A DNA stretch of 64,000 nucleotides from Membranipora membranacea (lineage: Eukaryota; Bryozoa; Gymnolaemata; Cheilostomatida; Membraniporidae). Below, piece by piece: positions 32,764 to 46,500 of this stretch. The notes below the pieces were generated by a model that ran no database searches, had not been told where the DNA came from, and saw only the letters and a list, made by a program, of their open reading frames with translations. The stretch lies in NCBI GenBank assembly GCA_914767715.1, contig OU612069.1:19591387-19655386 (forward strand), written 5' to 3'. The position numbers and the translations under genes were made by a program. The stretch's first letter is position 1, and every line of letters starts with the position of its first letter.

Positions 32764-35700
32764 CTTACACATAGATATGCAAATATTCAATAAGAGTTAT
32801 TACACTGTCATCACACCACATTGAATATGACACCTCAGGTTGATGCAATTTCTTGGGTGTGCACAATTATAAATTAAAACATTTACATTTCATGTTGTAC
32901 ACAGCGCTGATTATCTTCTATGACCAAATAGCTTTATATGTAATCATTGATAGTATTACCATCTTATTTACAGGATTTGCTGCAGGAACAGACTTTAATA
33001 AAAAAGGAGGAGCCGTTAACTATCTGTGCATGCCGCACAGACCTGAGTACAACTCATACAGTAATGTTGGTTATTGAAGTCTGCTATCTGGTGCAGAATA
33101 TCAAGACCATGGCAGCGGTCTGTGCCCAATAACCATCCATAACCAGAATGTTCCCTGTGCGAGATGCCTGTCACCGCGGTCAGCTGTGATGATGTACCCA
33201 TCTAAGAGAACCTGTCCGACAGGCTGGAGTAAAGAATATGAAGGTAAGAAGTGTACTGAGTTATGATGTTAGCACTGTTTCACTAAATCTACATGATGGA
33301 ATACACACCGCAAAAAAAGAAGATCGTACACTACAATCTTACGGCTTGTCTCGAAATGCATACATAGTATTTTAACATTAGAATGTTTGGATAACCCAAC
33401 CACTAAAATTAGAACAATCCTAGGATTTTTTAATAAGTAGAAGTTGGAATCACCATTTTGCTATTGAAAGATGTAAATACTCTGCTCACCAATAATCCTA
33501 CTCCAAACTCAGCATGGGCTGAATCCTTGATTAGAGCAGATATTTATATAAGCTGTCAATCAAATTATTTCCGCTAAGGTTTATGAGTATATTACATGCT
33601 GTATTTAACAGGTTATTTGATGGCAAGCCGGACTGAGGAAGCACAACATCCAACCACGTTTGAGTGCGTTGATCAGAACCCTGAGGCTATCTCAGGCTCT
33701 GGAGCCAACACAAATGGCGCTCTTTTTTATTTCATCAAGCCCGACTGCAGCAGCGCAGGAACCATCGGAGATTGTACTTATTACAGCAGCAGTAAACAGC
33801 TGACCTGTGTTGTCTGCTCTAAATAATCACTGAATCGTCTGCGCTGTCTGCCTCATTGGCGCTGAAATTATAAATTTACTATTTAGTCATTTCCCAGAGG
33901 CCACAGTTTGACTAAATTATTATAGCGCAAAGTTACATATACCACATAGTAACGAAATTAAGTACAGTTCTAAATTGAACTCAATTTAGTTTGCATAGTA
34001 ACTTGTTTACCTAGTCTATCTGCAAAGTCACCGATCTCATAATGTTATCGCGGCCAATATCATGCGTACTATGATAATATCACAAGATGACTTTTGTTCT
34101 GTGTCCTTGAACTCCTCACACTAACAGTTATATCAACGCAAGGAGATAACTCCCACCGCAACTTATGTCCTTTCTTTTTACTAATCAGATGTTACTGGAC
34201 ATTTTTTCTCTGTGAGATGATTTGTTATCTCAATATCTATGCAGGGAGAACACTAGTTCACAAATCATTTCCCTTTTGAAAACTTGATCTTGAAAAATTC
34301 TATTATTCTTGTGTGTTAATCTTTTAAACCCTTTATGAAAATATTGAGCTAAGAATGTGTTGTCTGTAGCGGTTGAATACTATTTCCTTGCATAAGTCAC
34401 CGTACATTATATTTTATCACTATAGAATAAATTAAATGAATGAACTTTTACGTTACAAAAGTCGGTATTCATTTTTTCTTTTGAACGTTGCAATTTGTAT
34501 ACTGCTGACCTGATAATGATACCCGCCAGGCACTGATGACATAATCAGGCTGCTGTGTGGAAAATAGGATTAACTAAGCCTGACGACTGGAATAATATTA
34601 CAAATGATATACTGTTCTGTACAGGCACGAAAAACAATCACAGGAACATGGTTGAAAGATGTTACACAAGGGTTGTATAACGTAGTATAATGTCACCTCA
34701 ATCTGACCAGCGGAACAAAATAGAAATTTTGTGGATTAATCTTGCCTTTTATCAGAATTCAAGTGTTGTGGTGGTCATATAGTCAGTAGGAACTGCATGG
34801 GTGTTTCCTGTCTCCGATCTTTGAATTTGCTGTTTGATTCGTTAGGCGCCCCTCACTATGAACCATGTACCTTCCAATGGATTGAAACTTGAAAGATATT
34901 TAAGCATGAGATCTAGGCTGTTGACCGAACCAAACCCCCTATGATGTTTTTTCATAAAAAAGTGGCTACTGGCCTTAAAGAACTTGACTGGATGGTTTAT
35001 GTGACACATGATCTTGCGTTATGTGATCACAGTATTTGATTGACATAGCTAATTTTTTGTCGTTAATAGTTTTATCAAGCTGTGATTGAGTTGTCTCCAT
35101 CTTTGTAGGGGATTACAACTCCCTCAAAAATGTCTCCAAACTTATCCTAACAAATTTATGATGATACCATCAGCCTATCTTGACTCAATCTTGTGCTGTC
35201 ATCATTGAGGAATATATCCTAGCCCTATCACAAGACTAGGAGGTGACACAGCCAACATGAATAACTCCAGACAAACCCAGACACAAGACTCGAAATATGA
35301 GGTTGTAATCTAGACAGCCTCAAAACATCTAACTGATACAAAGAGCAGTGACAATTTTCATTTCACAGCGACATTGACAATCCCAGAAGAAAGTCACTTG
35401 GGCAAAACCTTTGATAGTTTGTCTCTCTTGAATGAGTAGGATCCTCGTAGTATGAGACACAATGACGGTTTAATGAGTGTGTCTATAGTATGATTGTAAA
35501 ATTTCATAATAATACACCTACTGCTCAAGCTGAACAGGCATGTTAACTAAGCCATTAGAAAGTGCTTAATTCAAACAGCAGCTGTTTTGTTGCAGGAAAA
35601 TTATTGTTGGGGAGATCTAGATCTCAAGATTGCGAGCAAAATTTTTATGACTAGCATACTGAATAGTTACAGATAGCCGGTGGGCCAGTTGCTTGTTGCT

Positions 35701-36049
35701 TGTTGCATGATGCCAGTTCTCAGCCTATTGCTTGTTGCTTATAGATGGAGAGAAACTACTGAAAGCTATGCTGCTCTTTTTTCAAATAATGGGGCTACTG
35801 TATCATACTCTTATGGCCCACTAGACTCACTGGAATGGGAGCTCCTATGAGGGCCCGATGCCCTGAGAACAGAAACGGAGCCTAAAGGATAGAGCTAACT
35901 TATTGGCTCCATGAAACTCTTTTGTAAAGCTAACAGGGTATGTCCATTCCTTATCCTATTACCCACTCTCTGCTATCAGAACATTGTAAATGGTTACCAG
36001 AAACTTATTCTCTGTGATATTGAGGTTATAGAGCGATACGCAGGTCAAC

Positions 36050-36265
36050 TTGAAATGGCAAAACTCGGCCCAACCAAACTCGGCTTGATATACGGAAAAT
36101 TGGCCCAAATACGAAACTTGGCCCTAATTATTATATCTCGGCCCGAGATATGAAACTTGGCCCCAAATACTAAAACTTGGTTTCAGATTTAAAACTCGGC
36201 CCCTATCTGAAACATGGCCCCAATTGATAAAACTTGGCCACATATACTTAAACTTGGCCAAATAT
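36050..36265 (+). repeat. degenerate short-period repeat (AAACTTGGCC type)
   Basis: About ten variants of AAACTTGGCCC or AAACTCGGCCC, separated by 10-20 variable AT-rich bases. Period and unit are both irregular. Confidence 0.7.
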
Positions 36266-39134
36266 TGAAGTGACTTGATATTGGAAGTAACAGTTAATGA
36301 CGAGAAACATCTATTTAGAAAATAAAAAACACAATCGTCAATGTGATTGACATACTTGGATTTTGATCTATAGCTCCTGCTCAAAAGCTGTATCTTATCT
36401 TCAAATTTTTTTAAATTTATTTACATCATCAGAGCAGACGACATCTTCCACGGCAGGCAAGTGGTACGCCATAATAATTTTCTGGCTGTAGTAAAGATTG
36501 TCTTCTTCAAGTCTGATCAAAGCTTTCACCCAAAACCTATTCAGCCATGCATCATTTTTACCTAATATCTATGTAGTGTACAACTACTTTACCTGTTTCT
36601 AATCAAGCTTAATATGACCATCCGCCACAGCTTCTGTAAAAGGGCATATTCATATGTCAAATAAATGCCCAACAAGCAGTGCTAATTGGCTGTCGATTTC
36701 GAAGTGTGACTAACATCTCTGGTTGGGTTGGGTTTGCCGCCTCAATGTTGAATGTCTGCAACCCATACTCCTCTGTTACAAATCAATCCACCTTTGTCAA
36801 GTTGTGTTCGGTGCGTTTTAGTGTGAGGAACAAAATAGTTACAGAACCCTCCCATCAGGGTCGGTCGTCCCACTTAAAATTTGGTTATAGCAATGGTTTG
36901 CACACAGGTTACATCTCAATATTAATTTGTTGGTGTATGATCTGTTTGCAGTCCAACTTTTGAGAAGGGTTCCTGCCATTAACATTTTAAGACCCCTGTT
37001 TTGTTTTATCATAAGCCTCTTGGTGGACTATACTCTTGCACTACAAAGTCCTATAACTGTAGATAAATATATAGATACTTTCTATGCCTCCCACTATAAC
37101 ACCTTATAACTGTGATCTGCAGAGTGAGTAATATTTCAACTCTAAGCCTGTGGGTATGTTCTGAGTATTATAGTTGATATCTTTATTGTGTATTGGAGCC
37201 CAATCAGCTTATCAAAGCGGTTTATCAGAATCACAGGCCTTTTATAAAAGCGTTAAACCCACAAGACTCCAACCCGATTACACACCAGTATGAAGAAAGA
37301 ATCAAGCTGCGTACACTCAAAACTTACAGTAATTGCTTGAGCACAGAGTGCACTGTCTGTGCATAGAAAAATTAACAGCAGCTGTTCATTTATTTGATTT
37401 GCGATATATTTACTTCAATAACCATATTATATATGTATTACTCTAGCTTGTCACGCGGCTACGAAACAAAACAAATATGTAGCTGGCGACAAGGCTAGTA
37501 TAACTCCCCAATGAATATAAGCTATGTCTGAAATACGATTAGAACCCAAATCCTTATGCTTGCTGGAAGCTTCTATGTTTTGAGCTACTTCATCCTATGG
37601 AAAAAATATGTATGATATTAACTTAGTAGTCCATACTACAGAATTCCATTTTTGACCCCTTTTTATATGATTGGTAGGCTCAAATCCAAGGTTACGTTAA
37701 AAAAAATAAACCCTTGTTTTTTCTAAAAATAGTTGGTTTTTGCTAAGTTTTGTCATGCTTTAATTAATTTCTAAGTAGTGGGTTTGATATAGAATGCAGG
37801 TCTGTAGTCGTTTCCTGCTATGTTGCCATTTGTTTCTCAGACTATCCTCAGGAATTTCATCATTTCATATTTGGGGGCTGACTTGTGGTTCGTGAACTTC
37901 GATCTTTTGCAGGTCGTGATTTAGTGCATCAGATAAAGATACACTGTGGTTACTACCTCGATAGCTCTCTTCTGTGTTGAGATGCTTGCAGATTATTCTG
38001 GTGATTGCCATTTACCCTGGAGGTCAATGTTTGTTTGAATGTCTACTTGTACCATCTGGCAACTGCGGAACCTAAATTGCAGCATCACTGGATTTCCTTT
38101 TTTTGGCACTGACATTATGCAACCGGATGCCTATTTGGCATCCGCCAGATGTCTGAGTGCCAACGGTATGCCTATTTTGTGACCACTTGATGCTTCTGGA
38201 TGGGCTCGTAGTGCAGATCAGTACCTGGTGTGGCAGGCAGAATCTAACCAACACCCACTAAAAAAATATGGTTCGGTTTTCATAGTTCCTGGTATAAATC
38301 AGAATCGTGAAAAGTGGCAATTGCTACATGTTGGCTGCCATAATACATAGATGATTATTTACTTCCATCCTGTCACATAGTTTCGTAAATCTTTTGGACA
38401 TCAGACATCAAAATATTTGGATTAATACTGGATTGAAACAACCAAGCAATACCTTTTGATTTTTGTTTCTCTCATTCACTAAGAAATGGGGCACGTATCC
38501 TGTGATCGCCTGCCTACATATTTTCTGATTCCCGAATTTTTATGTTTGAGACTTAAGTATTATATACCACTTTTGCTGGCAGGTGTCAATTTAGAATGCA
38601 AACTATTATCATTGATTGTCAATCGATCTTTTTCCTGTATTCTCAAATATTGCTACAACTTGCAAGTTACTCTAAAGTTTGAAAAGTTCATACTACAACA
38701 TCGTTTGTGTATCTCGATAAGATGTGTTGATTCACTCTAATCTAATAATGAAAATATGATATACCCCAGAGGAAGAAATGTTGGGGTATTATTGGCTATC
38801 TAAGATTGGAATCTATACGGATTAATTCGGTTTCAGACGCTATTGGCAGGCTTTTACATTTATTTGTATATGCGCGTGTTTCTGACCGGACTTGACTTTA
38901 TACAAGTTTCACAAGGAGTGAGTAGTTAAACCACCACAGCCACCAGTCAAAATTTAACTAGAGAGTTGTGGCATCAAAACATCTAGCCAGTAGCTTATCA
39001 TGGAGTTATATAAGCTTTCAAAATGTAGGGAGTATCTTCTTCCCCAGCCGTCTGCCATTAGTGATGACAAAAGTTGACACTGACCAATCAGGTGCCTTTA
39101 AAATCCATCTGAGATCAAACACTTTTATTAGTGG

Positions 39135-39655
39135 TTTAAAGACTTTGTTTGAGGCTGCTCTTTTGTATCACAACTTATTCTCCATATTTTATTCTATCAT
39201 GTGAGCGATTTTCAGCTTTAGAATCCAAATATTGAGGAAGTTATGGCCTCTCAAACTTCCAGGGTGATTGCCTTCAATCGGCATTGGGAATAAGCGGATG
39301 TTTCCCCTGGGGTATGTCACAACCATAGACATGTGACATAGACATTATGAGTTATTAGTTAATACACTAATAATCACATAATAATTGATGATCAAAATTC
39401 GAACCCGGGTCCCCAACCCTATAGGCAACGACGCTACCATCACGCCACTTGGACCAACTAGGTTAGTTGGTTGTGACGTACCCTAGGGATTGCCGGCTGA
39501 TTTTTACTGCCGATAAATTGCCGTCACATTGGCAGTTTGAGAGGCCATAACTTCCTCAACATTTGGATTCTAAAGCTGAAAATCGCTCACATGATAGAAT
39601 AAAATATGGAGAATAAGATGTGATATAAAAGAGCAGCCTCAAACAAAGTCTTTAA
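39135..39655. mobile_element. foldback element, ~122-base arms, SINE-like loop
   Basis: Arms 39,135-39,258 and 39,534-39,655 are near-perfect reverse complements (shared TGAGCGATTTTCAGCTTTAG). The 275-base loop contains a minus-strand tRNA-like head at 39,391-39,455 with an A box (GTGGCGTGATGGTAGCG) and a B box (GGGTTCGAATTT). Confidence 0.75.
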
Positions 39656-40544
39656 TAATGACATTGTATAAGCTTTTCATTTGACTTATAAAATGTAACA
39701 GGTCACAGGTGATTGCCCCTTTTTAGCTGTTAGATATCTTGATTAGGGGAGCCCATTGATATCTGCCAAGCATGTCGGCAATGTCCAATCATTCAGCCAA
39801 TAGTGTGGTTGATAACATTTTGTCATCGATATATGATTGTTTTGCATTCAGCATGTGGTCAAATAAGATTCACCCCGAGCCTTCACATAAAAACACTGAA
39901 TCTCTCATCCGTATAACGAGCTTTGATTTAACATTGAAGTCAACTTACAAATGATTAGTTTTCTCTATTGTAATGTTTGGTTTCAAGGTTTATTAACATT
40001 CATAATAAAATGAAGAAAAGGAATTAAACCTCAAATTTATTTATTCATAATATGAATGTGCTTCGCTACGGCTATGGGTTCATAATGTACAGTTATATTT
40101 AGTGCTATTGACTATCACATTAGGAATGCAAGTAAGATGGTGAAAATCAAATAAATTATCATGGATATATATATGTATGTATATAATGCACCTATTCCTA
40201 CTTCTCGTTCCTAGTCCTACCTTTAATACAATAATAATGTTCTACAGCTAGCCAGAGACTTAGGACTTTTGGTGAGTTTTTTATGACTGTTTAAGGTTTG
40301 CCTAATTCAGTCTGATTATCTAAAAATAAACATGGACAGTATAATACAATGCATAAGAGATTAAATATTATAACAACATTGAATCTGCATTTGCAAAACA
40401 GATGGCCACTACTAATATACCCACAATCTCATCATTTGCTTGCTGTCAATCTAGTTATAATTCACTTGGTTGGTTCTCACAATGTACAGAGACCATTGTT
40501 AGAATGATCTTGCTGTTTACTCTATACATAAACAATGTTACTTA

Positions 40545-43500
40545 TTATAACTTTGTATGTTGGTGTTGATATATACCAGCTTCATTAAATAGTTTGGTGA
40601 GTTCTGAGTTAAGTATGCTCTCAGATTGCTGTAACTCCTTCAATCTTAGCTTGGGAACTATTGGTTCTGATGAGAGTGATTGGTGGAGAGGTAGGCCACG
40701 CTCCTTCATCCATGTATCAAACAAGTCAGGATCCAGGCATAATACATTACCCAAGAGAAACTATTGGAAGATAAAACATTGTTACTGGCTACTCACACAA
40801 TCAGCAACTCACTACATTTACAATTGGTCAGTAGTTTCAACAATTTCACCCATATAATATCAGTTGAGGTAATTTTCTGAACATTCTTGCAATATTATTT
40901 TTATATGTACCAAAGCCCCGTGATTTAGGAGTAAAACTGTGACCAGCCTCAGATCAATATAGCTTTAGATTTAGAGTTAAAGTTTCATCCTCAGAACACC
41001 TCAGAATACGGGGATCTACGATCCTGACTACACACTTCAAAGTCACAGGATAAGTGATCTGCGCCAAACTAATTGCTCTCATTTAAATTAAATGACTTTA
41101 ACCAGTATCAGTACCTTGAATGCAATCTGCATGGAGAGAGTCAATATCTCATAGGCAGGCAAAGACTGAGAGATTAACTTCATTTTAGCCTCAGCTCCAG
41201 TTACATTCCTCATTGTCATATCAGTACAGAACCTTGACATTCTCTCTATCTGCTCCAGTAAAGATTTGAACTCTTTCTCTGATGCATGAGGCTGGTAAAG
41301 AGCCGCCTCTCTCCTCAACATGGAATCCCTGTTTAAGGAGAGTCACAGTTATTGCAGCCAGTCAGTGCAAAAGACCAGGGCGTCATATTAATCACTATTG
41401 TTCCATGTTGCGATTTAATAAGGATTTCGGGAGTTATCGATCCATGGGAATGGCATTAAAGTCAACTTCTGCATGAATCGATCGACAATTTTTGAGGCTA
41501 ATACACACACCGTTTTGAATCGCATTATTCCAAAAAGGCTGAATGGTTAGCGTGCTTGCACACAATGACTTCAAAGGACATTGACGTGGGAGACTGGGGT
41601 TCAAGTTCCGGCTGTGGCAGATGGTTTTTTCATTATGGAAATGGTTAGCATCCATAATTCGAAATTTGAGTGGACCACAAATTCGAGGCATGGAACCATA
41701 GTGAATGAAGAGGTGTTCAGTGTGGTAAATTCATAGACTTAAGGAAAAAACCTAGACAGGACACCATATACAGCTGTAGTGAGGCAACCACAAAATTAAC
41801 AAAGGAACCAAATATCCTTCTGCTGTGCTTTTAGCATGTCATCTTTTCCTATGCCATAAACATATTGAATACCGGTATAGCTTTGAAATGTGAATGTTGT
41901 TATTGAAACATAATGTCTAGCATGTGTATCACAATTTTGCATGAAGCCCTGGGTCTCCAATATTTTACACTACATTATGAGGAAATGTTATAATTTGCAC
42001 CGCACTGGGACAAAAAATAAAAAGAAACTACAAAACATTTTGCTCTTTTGTGTAGAGCGATCCGGTCCAACACCTCAGTAGACAAGGCACTCAAGGCAAT
42101 CACCTCTCAGATCTTAATACCTTGGTGACAGTAAGTCTGATCTTTTATCTTGTAATATAGGTTGCCCTCAAGGGTGTGTTTTATCCCCAGTCCTTTTTTC
42201 TATATACACAGATTTTGTTCGCTCAGGACATGACAACATCAAACTTTTTAAATACGCTGATGATAGGCTATTGTGAGACTCTTAAATTTTAAAGCAGATA
42301 ATGAATTTTAATTGGATGCAGTGGATTAACTTTCAGAACAATGCAGAACAATTAACCTTTCAATCAATGCTCAGAAAACAAAGGAGATGGTGCTGAGCTT
42401 TAGTAGAACATAATATGCTAATTATGATTATCTTTTTATAAATAGCCAACCCATTGAGAAAGCAGAGCATTTTAAGTATTTAGGTACATATTTTAGCCAT
42501 GACCTAAAGTGACATGAAAACACGAGTTATACCTATAAAAAGCTCAGAACAAATTTTTATTGTTTTTCTAAAAATAAACAGTTTAATCCCCTAAGTCACA
42601 AAAACACGATTTTATAGAAACTTTGATATTACCCATTTTTTGTATAACATTGAGGTATGGTATTTTTCGGCCACTCAGGGTAATAGAGAAAAACTGCTCC
42701 GTCTATTTTTTAAGAATTCTCACTTTTTTGATGCTGACTCCTTAGTGTGTAGTAGGATTGAAAATACTGCTAACAATTTTATAAATTTTGATACCGATAT
42801 TCTTAACCAGTGCTACTCTTTTTGCAGGAAGTCATAGAGGATGCCACAAATTAAGACCAAAATATTTTTATGTAGTTTTATACCTACGTGTATCAAAGTT
42901 TTAATTGATATGCCATTACAATCACAGAGCCTTTTTAAACAATTATAAACTGTCTTTGGCAGATTTGGCAAGAAACTGCTATCTCATCTTATCTTATCTA
43001 TCTTCTTAATTGAAACCTGATCCGTAATGACCAAAATCTATCCAAGCATACCAGATATCGGGTCGATCCTCGAATCTAAGTCCAACTTTCTGATTCTTCC
43101 TAGAAAACTCAGCCATCTTCACCATCCTCTCTCTGTTATGCTTAAAATGCTTCAGGGTACTCCTATAAGACAGAAATCAGATAATGTTAACATAAGGAAC
43201 CTCAAAATTAATATAATAACTTATACAATATGGATGCTTATGTGTCTGTGAACAACCAATCAGAATGTATACATTGGCTTGGAACTACAGACATCCTAAT
43301 GATATGATGGGAGTGAGGTTGGGTGTTTGAAAGTAAAGATGCCACAATTTTTCAAACCACTCAGGTCACATTTCATTATTATTTTCAAAAACTTGATGCA
43401 TCTTTCATTTAAGTATTACAAAACAAATCCTTACATAACAACAATTTTTTGTTGCATGCGTTCTACATTAATGTGAGGTTAGCTTGACATACTTGTACTG

Positions 43501-46500
43501 TGATGCTAGCTTGCAGCGAACTTTGTCAGTTAGTAGGATTTTAGACCTAAGCCAGTCTATCTTAATCTTCGTGATCATATCAACATCACCATACATCAGC
43601 TGCATTTGGCTTTTTCTGTAAACAATAACTTATATACAATCGATTTCATTATCATCTGTGGTTAAACAAACCTAATTTTACCCAATGATATGTTTGTGCT
43701 TGTGGTGTGATGGGACAAAGTTTAGCTCATTGCTGGACGTCTTAAGGGGTTTCATTCTCAGGATTCTCCTCCAATTGCTTAACAAATAAACATATTATGG
43801 AAATATGCTTTATAAAGTCTAGGTTTCTTTTAAAACATGAGAAAATAGCAAGGGCAAGTAGGAAAAGAAAAGAAAGATGTGGTGAGCTTGCTAAAATTCA
43901 GGGGCTTGCAAAAAATGTGCTGTTTACTGACTATAGAACATGGCTTGCCAAATCAATAAACATTATTATAAATACTTATAGATATACAAGTATTGAAACA
44001 TATAGAAGTACTTCTAGGATCATGCTCAAATCATACCTTGACATGTAAATACATAAAGCTGAAATCATAGCGAGGACATTGCAGAACTTATATAAGCTAG
44101 CATAGCAGCTTTAGAGCGATGAGATAGCTTGCTGACAGACAGGATGTCGGTAAGGTAAGGTACTAGTAGGTACCCTTGTCTTGCTGCCGCCACTAGACTA
44201 GCTCTGTCTACATTAGTCGGCTTAAGTTTCCTTCTAGCTGCCCTGAAATACAAAAAGACATAGACTTCCAGATTTCTCTGCTGAGACAGTATCTTCCTAA
44301 TATTTTACTTCTGACTTGCATATTTCAGCTGACTTTGTTTTGTCTATACGAATTAATTGATGCTTGATATTGCCAGGTAGCTATTGATGATAAAGTTATG
44401 CAGCAGTGAGATAATTGCAAGCTCATGTTGGTAAGATTTATCAAAAGTACTAACATCATGTGCAATCTTGATATCTGTGATGGTAAAGCATTCATGTTGT
44501 TTCCATACTAATTTTATGGTACATAGTGAAATCAAAATGGGAGGCTCTCTTTGGGTGGTCTTTGGGTAGTGTATTGAAAGCAAGATTAAATCAAATAACA
44601 AATTAACTCATAATGCATTGGGGTTATGATAAGAATGTTTCTATATTCTCCTGTGAAATTCAATAACATAATAAAATAAAACAATAATTGAAAAGATGCA
44701 TGTGATATTTATCGTTAATAGTCCCTGTTTCCTGGTTATGAGTAACCTCTTACCCTCGCATCAACCTCTTCCTCCTAAATAAGTATGTGCTATATATTTG
44801 ACACCAGCTGGGATCTGGTTCAGTCACAACAGTCATGGAATCATACCCTTGGATGTCCAGCCTATCTATTCCAATGTGTCAGAGTGCTTTTTCTTTGTAC
44901 CCTCCCCACTTTAATTCAGGTAGTCTTTTCAAGCATAATGTAAACTGACATTGCGCAAGTTTTGAACCATTACCCTTTATACAACGATCTTGATTAAAGT
45001 ATCAGGTTGTGGATATTCTGTAATACGGCAAACCTTCTAATCATACATTTGAAAACTTACTGTAATTCTTTCACAACACCCTTGATTTGAGTGTTTTCTG
45101 ACTGGGAGACAACAAATGTTCTTCTCACCAGCCTCCACAAAGGAGCCAGGGATTTCTTCGCTTTGAGAGGAGTTTTTGTTTTCTTTAGTGCATCTTTGTT
45201 TGTCACTGATGGGGAAATCTTTAGACCGCGTGAGCCGGGAGTTCTTGTTTCTGGACTGCGTAAAAAAACCACATCATTTCATAACATAAACACCCTACCA
45301 TCATAAACTCTTTTAACTCAACCTTTTTGAACTCCATTTGACTGATTTCGCTCTTAACAAAAACAAAGTAATGCTGCCAATAAAATATAGAATGGAGCTT
45401 CCAACAGACAAACATAAACCAGAGATGGTGTAACTGCCTCCAAACCCAAACGCTTACTCTAAAATGTACTGAGTCTATCCTAAGGATCAGTGGAGAAGTA
45501 GACTGCATAACATACGTTCTAAGCCGTGTTTTCCGATCAGTTTTGGGGTTGACAGCAAGAAAGTCTTCCCATGTTTCAAGATGCGGACCTGCTACTATGT
45601 TAGGCAGAGGAGTTAGCTGAGGGATTGGAAGTATTGATGCTGTGGAGGGAGACATCGGAACCCGCAGTGTTGAGTTCAGCGAGTTTGAAGAGGACTTCTG
45701 GCCATGACCCTTTCTCCAGTCACAACAGCTGCAAACAAAGAGACATAAAACATTCTATCAGGTCAGTTTCGCACAAAACAGCTACGACAAAAAGAGCCTT
45801 GTATCCCAGTTCAGCCCCTGTGAATGTTCTATGCCTTTACATGTCAGCTTGTTAGTCATGAGGATTGCTTTGCTAGCTAGACTGGTGATATAAACATGAT
45901 AATATCATGAAGTAAGATGATTGCTCAATGATTCTAAACAAGCAAATTTATCCCTCACTAATCAAGAAATCACGATAGATCACCAGGCTCTAACATAACA
46001 AAATAACAAATAAACAACTTGTAAAATGTGTTTAATTTCAGAAATAATAAGTGTCTTATATCTGTGCTGGCTGACTCGAAGGACTGATGCCATGAGTTCA
46101 TCAATACCGTTTGTATCCAGCCAATGTCTCGGCTCATTTGATTGGCTGTTGGATGTGAAAGAGAGTCACCCATCACCCAAACAGAGCCAACACATTGGCT
46201 TGTTTACATCAGTTTCTTATACATTACCTTGGAGCCTTAGATACTTTACTTGAACTTCCTCCAACACTGATGGAATCTCCAGCTGCAGGATTACCAATGT
46301 GTCTACTTACTGATGCACTGCGGCCCTTCTTCAGTCTAGTGACATAACACAGTACATATCATATAAATTCGATATATATAATTATATATTTTAATCATTT
46401 TATTCTCATAAACAATTCATCGTACATTTCAAATGTTTTACATGATGTGAGTTTAAATAATTTTTTTCTGAAAGTCTTAGAAAATGTAGCAAGATGCGGT

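Larger units (their letters stand above)
18763..33826 (+). pseudogene. decayed paralogue of the short-chain collagen gene
   Basis: Six exon homologues stand in the same order: 18763-18981 (signal peptide and stalk), 19498-19639, 30891-31058, 31298-31591, 32974-33243 and 33612-33826. Three lesions show decay. The exon 2 acceptor is gone: the paralogue reads TTATTGCAG before CTGGCTTCC, here CTTGTTG. An in-frame TGA sits at 31492-31494 where the intact gene has GGA (Gly). A second TGA sits at 33075-33077 where it has TCT (Ser). The collagen block of exon 3 also has broken triplets (EDWRDG, GICVNG). Exon 5 is still exactly 270 bases, as in the intact gene, so decay is recent and by point changes. 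Introns have grown to 11.3 kb with repeats. A truncated secreted product ending at the first TGA is possible. Confidence 0.82.
33900..40500. other. intergenic stretch without recognisable gene
   Basis: Between the collagen pseudogene and the minus-strand gene I see only short chance frames, the CTTGGCC-rich repeat at 36,050-36,265, a possible degenerate tRNA-like SINE head at ~37,535-37,605 and the foldback at 39,135-39,655. Confidence 0.55.

Noticed and set aside
31492-33077. TGA codons read as selenocysteine in the collagen paralogue
   Set aside because: They align to Gly and Ser codons of the intact copy, not Cys, and a splice acceptor is also lost, so decay is simpler.
34094-39954. several 60-95 codon frames in the intergenic stretch
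   Set aside because: No domains, no matching splice phases and length expected by chance in this base composition.
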